Source: Hyaloperonospora brassicae (Eukaryota > Oomycota > Peronosporomycetes > Peronosporales > Peronosporaceae). From it: a DNA stretch of 64,000 bases. The translations under genes were made by a program, and so were the position numbers. The stretch's first letter is position 1; every line of letters begins with the position of its first letter. The stretch covers positions 1 through 64,000 of the forward strand of contig CANTFL010000032.1 of assembly GCA_947650285.1 (NCBI GenBank), given 5' to 3'. This document shows, one piece after another, positions 33,048 to 43,796 of this stretch. The notes beneath the pieces are model-generated. The model was not told the origin of the DNA. It made no database searches and was given only the letters and a program-made list of their open reading frames with translations.

Positions 33048-36000
33048 TTGCGTCAGTACAATCTCGACGACGCGGATGCCTTCGGTAGACACGCATTACT
33101 GTCTGAGTGGTCCGGCAGTGGTACTGAACGATCTCATTTTTTCTCACAGCATCCAAGTACTACCTATATCACACAGAACGTACGTGGGTTTAAAAAAAGT
33201 GTACGGATCGGCTGGATGTCAGCCTGGCGAAGCCGTCCTGCCTGTGCTCGACCTCAAGCGTGGTGCATCCAGGAAACACATGTTAAAACATCCGAGGAAG
33301 CTCAAGAGTTGTGCTCGACCTGGGCACGTATGTGGGGCAAGCACCGAGATGGCGGTCACCCGCCACTTTCGTACTGGAGCGTAGGGTCGTCTCGTCTTGG
33401 GGGAGTGGCCATTTTGCTTACACCCTCTTCATCTGTGAAGGCTTCACCCTGGCGGCAAGATTTGTGGAATACCAGGACGATCGCTGTCGCATTAGACGAT
33501 GTGGTCCTCGTTAATGTGTACGCTCCGTCGCTCAGACCCGAGCGCGAAGCCTACTACGTTTCTCTCGCCCGTTGGAACTTTCCACGGGACAGCTCTATCG
33601 TGACAGGTGACTTTAACTGCGTCCAAAGCCCTCTCCTCGATCGGCTGGGTCATCATCGGTCGTGCCGACCGGAAAGCCCAAGTCTTCAAGCTCTTCTGGA
33701 TCTCCACGGACTAGAAGATGCTCGGCTCCTTCGCTCCCACGCCGAAGATGAGGAAGCGGACGACTGTGTGGATCATTTTACATACTGGGAGGGGGAATCG
33801 GCAAGTCGCATTGATCGTTTCTATGTTTCTCAGCGGTGGGCTGATTTGGTGCAGTGGTTAGCCGTCCGAACACCTCCCCAGGCGTCGGACCATCAAGAAG
33901 TGGAGTTACACTTACGCGTGCGGCAGCGTACTACCTCCTCCCTCTACCGACGTCCGGTATCATACCCCATTCAGACACACCAACCCGAACGCGTGCGCTC
34001 CGATCTCATAGCGGAAATGGATGGGTGGGCGGTATCCCCAACTACGACGGTCAGGCAATGGGATTCAGCTGTGGAAGCATGCAAACAGTGCATCACAACC
34101 GTCCGCAAGCGCGAGCGTCAAAGACGTGCCCGTTTTAAGAAGAGGGTAAGCCGACGCGACCGGCGCCAGCTCTTGACCCGTCCTCAGTGGATCAGCGCTA
34201 ATATGGAAGATCACCGCCTCGAGCATCTCGTTCGATTAGGGCAGAGCCTCGAACGGACCACTGCGCGCCTCCGATGGTCGTTTAAGCGAGTCGCAGATTG
34301 GGAGCGCGTACAAACAGTTACGAATATCGTTCGCATTCATGGTCCGCCCTTTAGGCGACACCTATCCATTGCTGACAAATTCGCTTCGGAATGGTCACCA
34401 GTTCTTAGTGCCGTGCATCGGGTGGAACCCTTGGCAGCTTTACCAAGAGCGTTGCTTGACTTTGTGTCAGTGCCTGACGATCGCTTGATTTCTCCCGCTG
34501 CTAATAATGGGCTGATGGTTGACGTCACTGAGACTGAAGTCCTTCACGCCATCACCGAGCTTAGCCGTCACAAAGCTTCAGGGCCGGACGGTCTTAACAA
34601 TGACTTCTACAAAGATACGTCCGCTTTACTGGCTCCGGCGCTGGTGCACGTGTGCAATCAAATATTGCACGGTTCTCCTATGCCACCTTCCTTTCTAGAA
34701 GCGATGATTATCCCTCTTCGGAAAAAGGGTGATTCGCCGGACGCACTTGACTACAGGCCGATCTCTCTGCTCCAAACCAGCTACAAAATTTTTGCGAAAG
34801 TGCTGGCCTCCCGACTACAGCGCGTCTTACCTACACTCATCGGGGAATCGCAACAAGGTTTTGTTCGAGGTAGACAAATGCAAAAACTGGTCATGATGAT
34901 GACTGCCCAACTCGCTTCAGCGGAGGAGAGGGCGGATCTATCAGCCGACTTAAGCCGATCTATTCTCTTACTTGACTTTCGCAAGGCGTACGACACTGTG
35001 GACCGAGATTTTCTATACGCGGCATTACGAAGCTTTCAGTTTGACGAAGTGTTTATTACGCTCGTCACCCGGATGCATACCGGAACAACCGCTCGGTTTC
35101 TGGTGAATGGGGAACTTTCTGAACCAGTTCCTGTCCGGTCCGGAATACGTCAGGGGTGTCCTCTCGCACCGCTTTTATTTCTACTTGTGGTGGAATTACT
35201 TGGGCTGGCTATTCACCAGGCGCCCTCCATCCGGGGTATTCCGGTGCCCGGGGCCTGCGGGGTGGTGCATACATTCTCCGCGTTTGTGGACGACTCCACC
35301 ATATTCCTTGAGCATGCCAATCAGTTGGCGCCTGCGTTGGAGCTAGTCTCTAGATTTGGACAACTCTCGGGCCTTCATGCCCAGCCTGCCAAGAGCAAAT
35401 TGATTTTTTTAAACACGGCTATCAGGCTGCACCAGTATGGTGGCATCTCAGTCTTACAACACAGAGAGACAACGCGATACCTGGGGTACGAAGTGGGGAC
35501 AGGGGCATTATACGATCGAAACTGGGCGCTTCGGCTTCAGAAAATCCGTCGGCGGCTTCTCACTGCAGCGAAAGTAGCGACTAGTGTGCAAAATCGTGTC
35601 CTCATTCTTAACGCGATCATTTTACCGGCTATCCTGTTCACAGCGGCCGTCTTCGATGTGCCGAGCTGGGCGAGAACGGAGATATCTCGGCTGTACCGCC
35701 AATTCCTGTGGGCGCACGCTTCTGTGCCTGCCGTACGTCGGCACAAAATTAACCCGGGTCTCCTCTTTACGCCCCAGAAGGCAGGCGGGGTTGGTCTGGC
35801 CTCGTTCGAAGTAGCCGTCAAAACTCAGCGGACGAAGCACGCGTTGCGTTGGCTAACGCAGCCGCATGACAAATATTTTACAGCGTGGCGGCGCTGGACA
35901 TATAGCGTGGGAGGTTCCACATCGGCTCTCGTCCCGGCGCTCCATCCGTCTGCTTCAACAACGTTTGACATCAGGCGAGGACCTGGTCGTTCCTCTCTGG

Positions 36001-37598
36001 CGCAGGATCTCGAACGGCTCCTAGCACCCTCCCCTGAACAAGTGCTGTCGATTCGGGCCAGATTGGACGCGCATCACGCTCGTATGTCTGTCGGGGCGAG
36101 CAGTCAGTGGGATGGTGACGAATGGTTAATTTCATACCATCAAACGTTTCCTGACCATCCCGCTGTTGCTGATCACCGGATGGATACATTAGCCGCTTTC
36201 TGGGGCCGCTTTCACTGGGATGGCAATCCTTGGATTCAAGGGCCAGACGGCAAGCCCCTAGAGCGGGCCAAATATGCCCGGATACCTCCATGTTCACTGC
36301 GCAGTCTGTGCATTCGGCGACTGGGGTCACATGAATTTCAATTTACGTTCCCGTCTCTCGGCGGTACTTCGTCTCGGCATATGCATTGTAAATTACAACG
36401 TTGGGCGACTTCGATCCTGCTCTCGTCACCCCACCTTGCTGTCGGTGCGGGACCGGTAGAGCCCGGGCTCGTCTTACGTCATCCACCGCCGTTTCGGCGC
36501 GCTTATAAATGGTCCCGGGTACGAGCTGATTTAATTGTCGGGTCATGTCGGGATCCTGTCGAGTCCGCGACCTCGACGATTCGCCTCCGCCAAGATGTCA
36601 ATGGAATCCATTGGTCGATTGACGGGAATTTACCAGAATTACGGGGGTCGCCTGAGCAAGTGTCTAACTACTGGGAGCATTCGCACCATCGTACCTTGGT
36701 GTTTCATGCCCACCCGGAGCTTCACCGTTTCCCTTGGAGTGTGCCAGAGACGGTGGCCAATGTAGATGTGTGGACAACGCTTATGAAGCAAGCGTTTCAC
36801 GTTCATAAACGCCTTCTGCACCCTGGCCTCCAGTCCTGGTTGAAGGCCTATGACGCGCAGGCGGTATCGAATAGTTGGCAGTCAGCTGCATCAAATCAAA
36901 CGCCTTCCCAAGTTTGGAAACACGCAAACGGGCTAACGGAGTATCAAGTCTGGACATGCTATCGTATCGCGACAAAGCAGCTAAATCTATACCATGCCGG
37001 TCGCACGCTGGACAACAGTTGTCGTACGGAGCTGCACTGCCGAGGACGCAAAGAGACAGCGGCGCACATTTTCTGGGAGTGCCCAATCGCGCAAGCGTGT
37101 TGGTGTCACTTGATAGGACACTGGACCGGTGGGGGTGCGACGAACGCAGTTCTTTCCACCTTCTTTCAGCACTGCGCCAATCGCAAAGCCCCGCCCATTC
37201 CACGTCAGCTGAGTTTGCGGTTGCAAAGCCGTTTTCAAGATGACTCTGACGCCGCAGCAACAGAATTCGAACGGATCTGGTTCATATTAAGCTCCATCTG
37301 CCAAGAACATTTGTGGACCGAGCGGAACTCGGCGGTCTTTAGAGGAGCCGTGACTACTCCATCCGCAAGTGTCCAAATGTACTGGACACGCGGTGTTCGC
37401 CAGCTACGGGCAATTGCAATACGCGAGCATCGAGCCGCGGCTACGGCCGTACGAGGGGCCCGACTTCATGCCTGTCTTGAACTTCTGATTCAAGAGCCCC
37501 GTGGACACCCGCCCTACGCGGGTGTCAGCCACGATCCGCTGCCGCGACCGGCGCTCATATCCTGGCTCAGGATTTTTCAGACCTCTTGTCCACATTAA
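33048..37598 (+). CDS. LINE ORF2: APE endonuclease, reverse transcriptase, zinc knuckle (1516 codons)
   Basis: Numbered from codon 33048 (TTG). Endonuclease: ITQNVRG (Asn44), WCIQETH (Glu76), TGDFN (187-190) and SDHQEV (280-285), the full APE catalytic set. Reverse transcriptase: HKASGPDGLNNDFY (~508), YRPISLLQTSYKIFAKVLAS (~569), LLDFRKAYDTVDRDFL (~641), RSGIRQGCPLAPLL, and catalytic FVDDS (746-750). The C-terminus has a zinc-knuckle region (CRTELHCRG...HIFWECP, ~1328-1347) of the kind found after LINE reverse transcriptases. The protein nicks target DNA and primes reverse transcription there. The frame is open from 32982, but its first ATG (33216, codon 57) lies after the essential Asn44. 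Translation must therefore start by frameshifting or reinitiation from ORF1, or at a non-ATG codon. Confidence 0.93.
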   Translation: MRQYNLDDADAFGRHALLSEWSGSGTERSHFFSQHPSTTYITQNVRGFKKSVRIGWMSAWRSRPACARPQAWCIQETHVKTSEEAQELCSTWARMWGKHRDGGHPPLSYWSVGSSRLGGVAILLTPSSSVKASPWRQDLWNTRTIAVALDDVVLVNVYAPSLRPEREAYYVSLARWNFPRDSSIVTGDFNCVQSPLLDRLGHHRSCRPESPSLQALLDLHGLEDARLLRSHAEDEEADDCVDHFTYWEGESASRIDRFYVSQRWADLVQWLAVRTPPQASDHQEVELHLRVRQRTTSSLYRRPVSYPIQTHQPERVRSDLIAEMDGWAVSPTTTVRQWDSAVEACKQCITTVRKRERQRRARFKKRVSRRDRRQLLTRPQWISANMEDHRLEHLVRLGQSLERTTARLRWSFKRVADWERVQTVTNIVRIHGPPFRRHLSIADKFASEWSPVLSAVHRVEPLAALPRALLDFVSVPDDRLISPAANNGLMVDVTETEVLHAITELSRHKASGPDGLNNDFYKDTSALLAPALVHVCNQILHGSPMPPSFLEAMIIPLRKKGDSPDALDYRPISLLQTSYKIFAKVLASRLQRVLPTLIGESQQGFVRGRQMQKLVMMMTAQLASAEERADLSADLSRSILLLDFRKAYDTVDRDFLYAALRSFQFDEVFITLVTRMHTGTTARFLVNGELSEPVPVRSGIRQGCPLAPLLFLLVVELLGLAIHQAPSIRGIPVPGACGVVHTFSAFVDDSTIFLEHANQLAPALELVSRFGQLSGLHAQPAKSKLIFLNTAIRLHQYGGISVLQHRETTRYLGYEVGTGALYDRNWALRLQKIRRRLLTAAKVATSVQNRVLILNAIILPAILFTAAVFDVPSWARTEISRLYRQFLWAHASVPAVRRHKINPGLLFTPQKAGGVGLASFEVAVKTQRTKHALRWLTQPHDKYFTAWRRWTYSVGGSTSALVPALHPSASTTFDIRRGPGRSSLAQDLERLLAPSPEQVLSIRARLDAHHARMSVGASSQWDGDEWLISYHQTFPDHPAVADHRMDTLAAFWGRFHWDGNPWIQGPDGKPLERAKYARIPPCSLRSLCIRRLGSHEFQFTFPSLGGTSSRHMHCKLQRWATSILLSSPHLAVGAGPVEPGLVLRHPPPFRRAYKWSRVRADLIVGSCRDPVESATSTIRLRQDVNGIHWSIDGNLPELRGSPEQVSNYWEHSHHRTLVFHAHPELHRFPWSVPETVANVDVWTTLMKQAFHVHKRLLHPGLQSWLKAYDAQAVSNSWQSAASNQTPSQVWKHANGLTEYQVWTCYRIATKQLNLYHAGRTLDNSCRTELHCRGRKETAAHIFWECPIAQACWCHLIGHWTGGGATNAVLSTFFQHCANRKAPPIPRQLSLRLQSRFQDDSDAAATEFERIWFILSSICQEHLWTERNSAVFRGAVTTPSASVQMYWTRGVRQLRAIAIREHRAAATAVRGARLHACLELLIQEPRGHPPYAGVSHDPLPRPALISWLRIFQTSCPH

Positions 37599-40500
37599 AT
37601 ATGTCAATAGATGATCATGAAACTCCTCCTCATTTCCGCGCAAGCTGGTGTGACTTTGGTCGGACTGTGTCGTCGTGATTGTCGCGCATATGTGTACGGC
37701 GTTATGCAGTCGCGTGTTACGACAGTGGCAATCGAGCAGATTAGTAGCGCGTATGTTCGTGTGGTCGATGACGATGAAACAATAGAAACCGGGGTTCGAC
37801 GCAAACATTTGCTCTATCACGAACTATCTAGGCTTTGCAGTGGGCAACAGCGTGTTTGCTGGACAGCGTTGTCACATTCGTTCACAACCTGTCTACGAAT
37901 CTGGAGCTTGCAACGGATATGGAAAGGCACTTAGTCCGCATCGTTTCGAGGAAGTGTGCGATCGTCTCACTCACACGTTAGGCATCGTGCTCGATGCGCT
38001 TTTGATCTGACTACCCGCCTTACCTGAACGGCCTGTTCGATAGAGCTCTTCGCTGACGCTGTTACATACCCATTGCCTTACTGTACATCACCCCCAGCTG
38101 CTAGTTCGTCATTGGACCTCGAACGGTGTAGTGTTCTTTTGTCTGTCTTTCGCTGACCAGCTTACAATGGTTGCACCAAGAGCAAGCAGCACATGATATA
38201 GCTCTAGCACCAACTGGAACTAATGCTCCCCTAGCAAAGAGTAATGAGTAACACGCTGAACGCTCGCCACGAATCGACGTCACATACAGCGTATCATCCA
38301 GACTCCGCGAAAAGGCTGGACAAAAGAAAGCTCTTGCATGCCAGCGCGTTTTCCATCCGCCTTGTACGGGCAACAGAGACGCGAGCTGACACTTATGGGT
38401 TGCAGCAAAGCATGTCAAGTACGTAGAGCTTGTCTGCCAGAGGCTCACTCCTGATCAGCAAAAAGGTAACGTCACACATTGTGGCGACTCCGTCAGTATA
38501 TGATACGTGTGTCGAGGGATTTACATCGGGCAACCGCCACTTAAGTGCGTCATCGGTTCTTGGTTGATCACCGTACTCGTAAGGGTCGTACTAGCACGCA
38601 TGTGTAAGTTGCTGACCTTAGTTAGGCATCCAATCGAAATGATTACATACACGGTATTTTTGCTTACGTCGTAAGTGGTGATGTCTTCTGATGTAGCACT
38701 TCGAGGAAGTTTCTTATTGTCGATAACCGTGATAAAAGGCAGCTCATCGTTTCGGCAAGAAAAGAGTGAACCTTGTAAGGGTATTTAGTTGTCTCCTTAG
38801 CACTTCGTGCGGCTAGTTCCGTACATGATTGTGATAGCATGGAGTCTTGCTAACATCCGTTCTCCTGGCTCTAGTTGGCACAAGTAACCGTCGTATAACT
38901 CGATATGAAAGTGTGAGGCTCTTTGAACAAAAACGGCCTCTTGAGTTTTTGTACCTCTGAAACGAAGGCTAAAGCAGTCCCCACTGCATAGCAGACGCAT
39001 TGGGCTGCGCGTGAATCAAGCTGTTGAGCATCGATCAGCCTTCGCCGCGCACCGCATGGATTCTATACCACGCAACGGAAAACGTTGAGAGGAAGGGGAA
39101 TGTCCAATAACTACTGCTCTGTTCCCATCGACTCCATAGTGCTTACCTACATCAATTGTAGCAGCTGGTATGACTGTTGGTAGAAGAGTTAGGGTGATCG
39201 AACGAAATGGATCCGTTACGTTACGTGAGCAATGACAAATATCAATGAGCTGTGTGTCTTAGCGGATGGTGGTGTTTTACCAACATTACGAAAGAGGGCG
39301 GTGTCGGAGTAAATGACACGTAAATGTGGCATTCGGACTAGTTAAGTACAAAATGCTCACCGGATGATGCAGGCCATGCCGTTAGCCATAAACGTCAAGA
39401 GTAATGATAGACGTGCGCCATGAATTGTGCGCAGGTTTCTAATATGTATATGTACCGTTAGATATAACCAATGTAGGGTTACGACGGGTCATATGCGAAG
39501 GATTCTTGTGCCTTGTATACAGTTCACTTTTCCCAACATCCGAGCCTAGGTCCGAGTACCGGTGCACCTTGGAACACGAGAGTACGCGGGAGTTCCGAAG
39601 TTCGTGGTGACGCTGTTACCAGTGTAGGTATTCTGTGTCAGGACAAGCGAAACGAGCCAAACCCGCATGTGATAGACAACTCCCGCTTGTACTAACGAAA
39701 GTAACAGCAGCCTACACTGATGCAACTATGGATCAGACGACTCGACATTTCACGTACAAGGTGACTTGCGGAGGAAGCGCAGTCAACTGAACGAGGATAC
39801 CTCAGTTGAACGGAAAAGGAAGTGAATGTAGTTCAGCTGTCTTTCAATATAACTCTTCCTGAAACCTATCTATAGCAGTAGATGACTACAAGTATGTCCG
39901 ACAACTTGTTGCTCACCACTCATTGTGCGCATCCGGCATTAATTGATGGTCTAGTTTGGACGCTAACATGGTCTACACAAACCAAGGAGCAGTGCCTTGT
40001 CAAATTCTGCCGAATTTATCACCTTCAGTCGTGATATCCCATCAATATTCCCCGCTAGAGGTAGTTTTACTGAATTTTGTACGCTAGAGAGAGAGAGTGA
40101 AAGACCTGTCGTTTGCAGGCTAAGATAATTTTCACACCGACTTTCAAACAAGTGTCAAATTCGTGAAAAAGGGTCGCCACGCTACATCACACATACGACA
40201 GGATAAGCAAAAATGCTTGTGTCAGCACCGACGTATAGTCTGCTTGTGATGGTATGTAACGAGCGTGCATTGCCGTTTTACAAAGTGCTGTAAGCAACCA
40301 CGGTCATAGTGCATGACCTAAAGCATTCTGGCTATGGCGGCGTCGGTTCATGCACTTTCGTCACCGCCAACCGTCAATGACCACAGCAGACACAGTTGAC
40401 GCTGACAAATCGGTAACCTTATACGATACAAGTTCACCGTGTTGCGATTATCCCACGTATAGATGTGCTCGCCGGGCTACACGCCTCTAGTCAAGAGCTG

Positions 40501-41655
40501 CCCTTTAGTTGCCCGCTTTATATCACGCAATCTGCGCGCACTATGACTGCAGCGTGCCGACATTTTAGGAAAGAGACCTGGACTCGAAATACGAGCGCCG
40601 ATACGTTACTTCGCGAAACATGAGCGCCAATTTAGCAATTCTTTCAACTACGACAGAAACAAGACCTATACACTGAACGCCAACGTCAGCAAGTGTGTCG
40701 ACTGCGGCGAGAACAAGAGATTATGATGGACGCGATTGTTCGAGAAGCGCACAAGGATTCCCGCTGAAAATCCGGAGTTGAAAATCATTGCTTACCTGGA
40801 AGTGTTATTCTCTTATTATTATTGGTGTGTTTTGCCCACACGAGTCGTGCATGCAGATGCAGAAACGGCGAGCGCAGGTTGCGAGTCGACGGTCCATCAT
40901 CAACGAAAAGGGATTCTTCCATTTGTTCACAGAACAGGTATATAACTGCAGCCCGTGCTGCAAGATCGACAAGTTCAATGACATACCTTTTCAGCATAGC
41001 CACCTACCATCGATTCGAAGCCTCAATGAGGCCATTGGCTACCGAGATAGGAGTGCTCACATATTTCCTCACTAGACCTTCTCCACGAGCTCGTGTCTCC
41101 CAACGTTCGGCCTACATCGTTAGTACTCGCTGATCGTCTTATCTTCTCTTCTCTTCGTCCTCTGTCGCTTGGCCCCCGATGTCGTGTGCTGGAGCAACAG
41201 CACTGAACTCGTGGCGACCTGTAGCATCATCTTACGTAAATGGGCTCCAAAAAGAATCAGTTGAACATGCACCTTTAGTGAACAATCGTGCGAAGCAAAA
41301 GTACCGCAGAAAGTAGTCGTCAGACGGGTGGAACGTTATAGTTTTTCGCATCGCAGCTCGCTCAACTTGACATCGAGAGTACCCAGATTGCAACTCAAGC
41401 GTCCAACAACGTAAGGCAAACAGTCCCATGCGTTGCGTAACGTACGAGGCAAGACCGAAAACCATAGTGCGTGGCCGCACAAGTCACAAGGCGTGCAATA
41501 CGAACAAGCGCTGAAGTTCAGCAGTTTGACACTTATTTGGTGTCAGTATCAGAGTTGTGGTCAAAATTACCCACTCGGGAATTTGAAGGTCCAAATCTTG
41601 GCATTGTCCGAAAGCACTTGACACAATAGCTTTAGTTTCGGCTATTTTCGACAAC
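37599..41655. other. 4-kb gene-poor stretch downstream of the LINE
   Basis: No intact gene. Besides the fragment at 37787-38010, coding-like pieces occur on minus at 38797-39000 (FHIELYDGYLCQLEPGERML, with an ATG at 39000) and on plus near 40680-40940 (QQVCRLRREQEIMMDAIVRE, then MQKRRAQVASRRSIINEKGF bounded by AG and GT). A diffuse match to the LTR-like text near 15400 occurs at about 39910-39960. Most of this looks like decayed repeats. Confidence 0.4.
37787..38010 (+). pseudogene. Coding-like fragment downstream of the LINE, possible interrupted gene
   Basis: After a TAG that could be a splice acceptor, a frame of about 75 codons reads FDANICSITNYLGFAVGNSV ... SGACNGYGKALSPHRFEEVC and ends TGA at 38008-38010. 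Amino-acid usage is protein-like, with no ATG. It may be a last exon of a gene that the LINE entered, or an older remnant. No family is recognised. Confidence 0.3.
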
Positions 41656-43551
41656 ATGGCTGCGTGTGTCTATGACAAGGACTCACCTGGCCGGAAAACG
41701 ACCGTGGGGCCCCGAGATACGTCAGGCCAATGGCATACTGCCAACCGCCGCAAACGAGCCGCCTCGCTGCTGCTGGCTGAAGAACCGACGCAACGGGAGA
41801 GTCAGGCGACGCAGACCGCAACGGAACGAACACCGTCGTCTGAGGACGCTGGAGATCCCGTGTTTGCAGCCTCCGGGCCGTCTCAGGAAGAGTCAAGTGG
41901 ACCGCGTGACAAGGCTATACTGGACGGAAAAGCGACGCACATATGTATGACAGACTCTGGGAAGCAGGGAGGTAGGAGGTGCGCGCGCCAAGTATGCGGG
42001 AGATGTGGCGGATGGTGGCTGAAGCTGGTGTGCTATTGAATGACTCTAGGATCTTCGCGATCAACAAGGGATTGCATTAAAGATACAGTACCATTGACAA
42101 CGGCTGGCGATACCGGAATCGGTGCTAGTGACGGCGACGCTGACTCGGATATGTCGGACGATTTGCTGGAACAAGTCGGGTCCATTGCTGTGCTGTCTTC
42201 GATTGCTGCATCTTTACAGAAACGAAAGCCAAGAGACAAGGGTAACGTGACAATTTGCAAGCCGTGCGGGCCTCGTCGATCGTCATTGGCTCTTTCTAGT
42301 CATGACGATATTGACAGCAGTGGTGGTGAGACTGAGATTGAAGGTGAGCCAAACGAAGAGTCACCTCTACAGATCGAAACACATCCAGAAGAGAAGAAAA
42401 TGTGCTCGAAGGGAAGAATGCCGGTGCATCTGGCCAGAGGTGGTAGCTGTGCGAACGTAGGCTTGAAGAAGAATTCGCCTAGCTCAGAAAGGAAAAATAT
42501 GGGACGGTTTATTGCGACGCCTAAAACGACAGACAAGCTGACTTCCCTATCTGGTGGCCCGCATTGTGAGCAACGTGGGGCTACTGGAGACAGTCACTCG
42601 GAAACAAAACGATTTCGCCGTGACGAGGACGGAATGGCCCGACAAAGCTTGGACCGGGCACTGTCGTCGAAGAAGTCGGATGGAAGGGAACGCAGCGACG
42701 GAGGTGTACGATACGAAGATGCAAAAGCATCCCGTGGTTGCTTGGAGGTTGCCAACGATGATACACAAGACATTTCAGCTGCAAAGGGCGGCCAGCTTGA
42801 CAAATTGTCGACTTCATCGTCCTTTTTGGCATCACGCTCGCCGCACGAGACACGTAAGTCGGGCCAAGGCAGGAAGCGCACTCACGGTTTGGGAGGACAA
42901 GCTCAAATCGGGTCGATTCGCATTCTTCTGACGGGGATCGAGCTGACTGCTGCAATTGGCAAGAAGATCAAGTCAATCGCCGGTGCTGTTTACGAGAGTG
43001 ATATCGAGAAAGCTACGCATCTGGTTGCTCCCCAGAATCAGCTTAAGCGCACCTTGAAATTGCTGTGTGGCATTTCATGTTGTGCACATATTCTAGGCGA
43101 GCAGTGGCTTGACCAGTCAGCACAAGCTGGCGTGGCTGTTGATGAGCAAGCGAACTGCCTACGGGATGTGGAAGCAGAGAGCAAGTGGCAATTTGATCTG
43201 AGAACGACTATGTACGGCGTGGCCGTGGAACATCGTCGGCGTTTATTTGCAAGCTACAGCGTGTTTATCACCAAGCACAAGTCCTTGCTACCACCGGTGG
43301 AACTCTTGGTGAAGATTGTACGGTGCGCGGGTGGCAAAGCGACGTCAAAAGGAAAGCCTGGGCCAAGTGACATTGTGATCTCGAGTGAGGCGGCATTGGC
43401 TACCGCCACGGTGCTCAAGCAGCTCGTGGGTAGTAATCTTGAGCGTATTTACTCGTCCGAGTTCATTCTACGAAGCATCTTGCAGCAGCGCGTTGAGCTG
43501 GACAAGTACCGACTCCAAGTTCCCGAAAGCAGGAAGAGCAAACGCCGGTAA
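41656..43551 (+). CDS. Tandem-BRCT nuclear protein, MDC1/PTIP-like C-terminus (2 exons, 605 aa)
   Basis: Exons 41656-41971 and 42050-43551 with a 78-nt GT-AG intron; without splicing the frame hits TGA at 42037-42039. The first ~390 residues are low-complexity, Ser/Thr/Glu/Lys-rich and basic in patches (RRKRAAS, KRKPRDK, GRKRTHG: likely nuclear localisation), with no fold visible. Two BRCT repeats follow: about 391-470 (IRILLTGIELTAAIGKKIKS ... ATHLVAPQNQLKRTLKLLCG ... ILGEQWLDQS) and about 490-585 (RRRLFASYSVFITKHKSLLP ... KIVRCAGGKA ... IYSSEFILRSI). The TKHK/P...LVKIV spacing and the KRTLKLLCG...WLDQS block are those of MDC1/PTIP/Brc1-type phosphopeptide-binding pairs in the DNA-damage response. 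A phospho-ligand is inferred from family. The protein ends in a basic tail (RKSKRR). Confidence 0.85.
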
Positions 43552-43553
43552 TG

Positions 43554-43693
43554 GTGGCACTTGGCTGGCAACGATGGCACTTGGCTGGCAACGATGGCAC
43601 TTGGCTGGCAATGATGGCACTTGGCTGGTAATGATGGCACTTGGCTGGCAACGATGGCACTTGGCTGGTAATGACGGCACTTGGCTGGCAATG
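43554..43693 (+). repeat. 20-bp minisatellite, 7 copies, directly after the BRCT stop codon
   Basis: Seven copies of a unit close to TGGCACTTGGCTGGCAACGA (TTGGCTGG at 43561, 43581, 43601, 43621, 43641, 43661 and 43681), with C/T changes between copies. It begins three bases after the TAA at 43549-43551, so it lies in the 3'UTR, about 100 bp from the end of the convergent gene. Confidence 0.97.
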
Positions 43694-43796
43694 GTTGTGA
43701 TTCGATTCGCTCGTGCGAAAAGTACATATGCAAATGGGTGCGCAAGAATATGGTATGGCACCACTATTCGTATCGAGATGGTAATGTACTGGAGAC

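Larger units (their letters stand above)
32384..37598 (+). mobile_element. 5'-truncated non-LTR retrotransposon (LINE, APE type)
   Basis: Two overlapping open frames: the C-terminal part of ORF1 (32384-33016) and a complete, stop-free 1516-codon ORF2. There is no ATG, 5'UTR or start for ORF1; coding sequence simply begins near 32384, as expected for a 5'-truncated insertion. I could not define the 3' end: no poly(A) or clear target duplication is visible after 37598, although an AT-rich stretch follows the stop. Intact ORF2 suggests a recent insertion. Confidence 0.85.

Noticed and set aside
42040..43551. BRCT gene starting at the ATG at 42040 as an intronless 503-aa protein
   Set aside because: A 78-nt intron with GT-AG ends (41972-42049) joins the upstream frame in phase, and that ATG lies inside the intron. 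The intronless start remains possible but is less likely.
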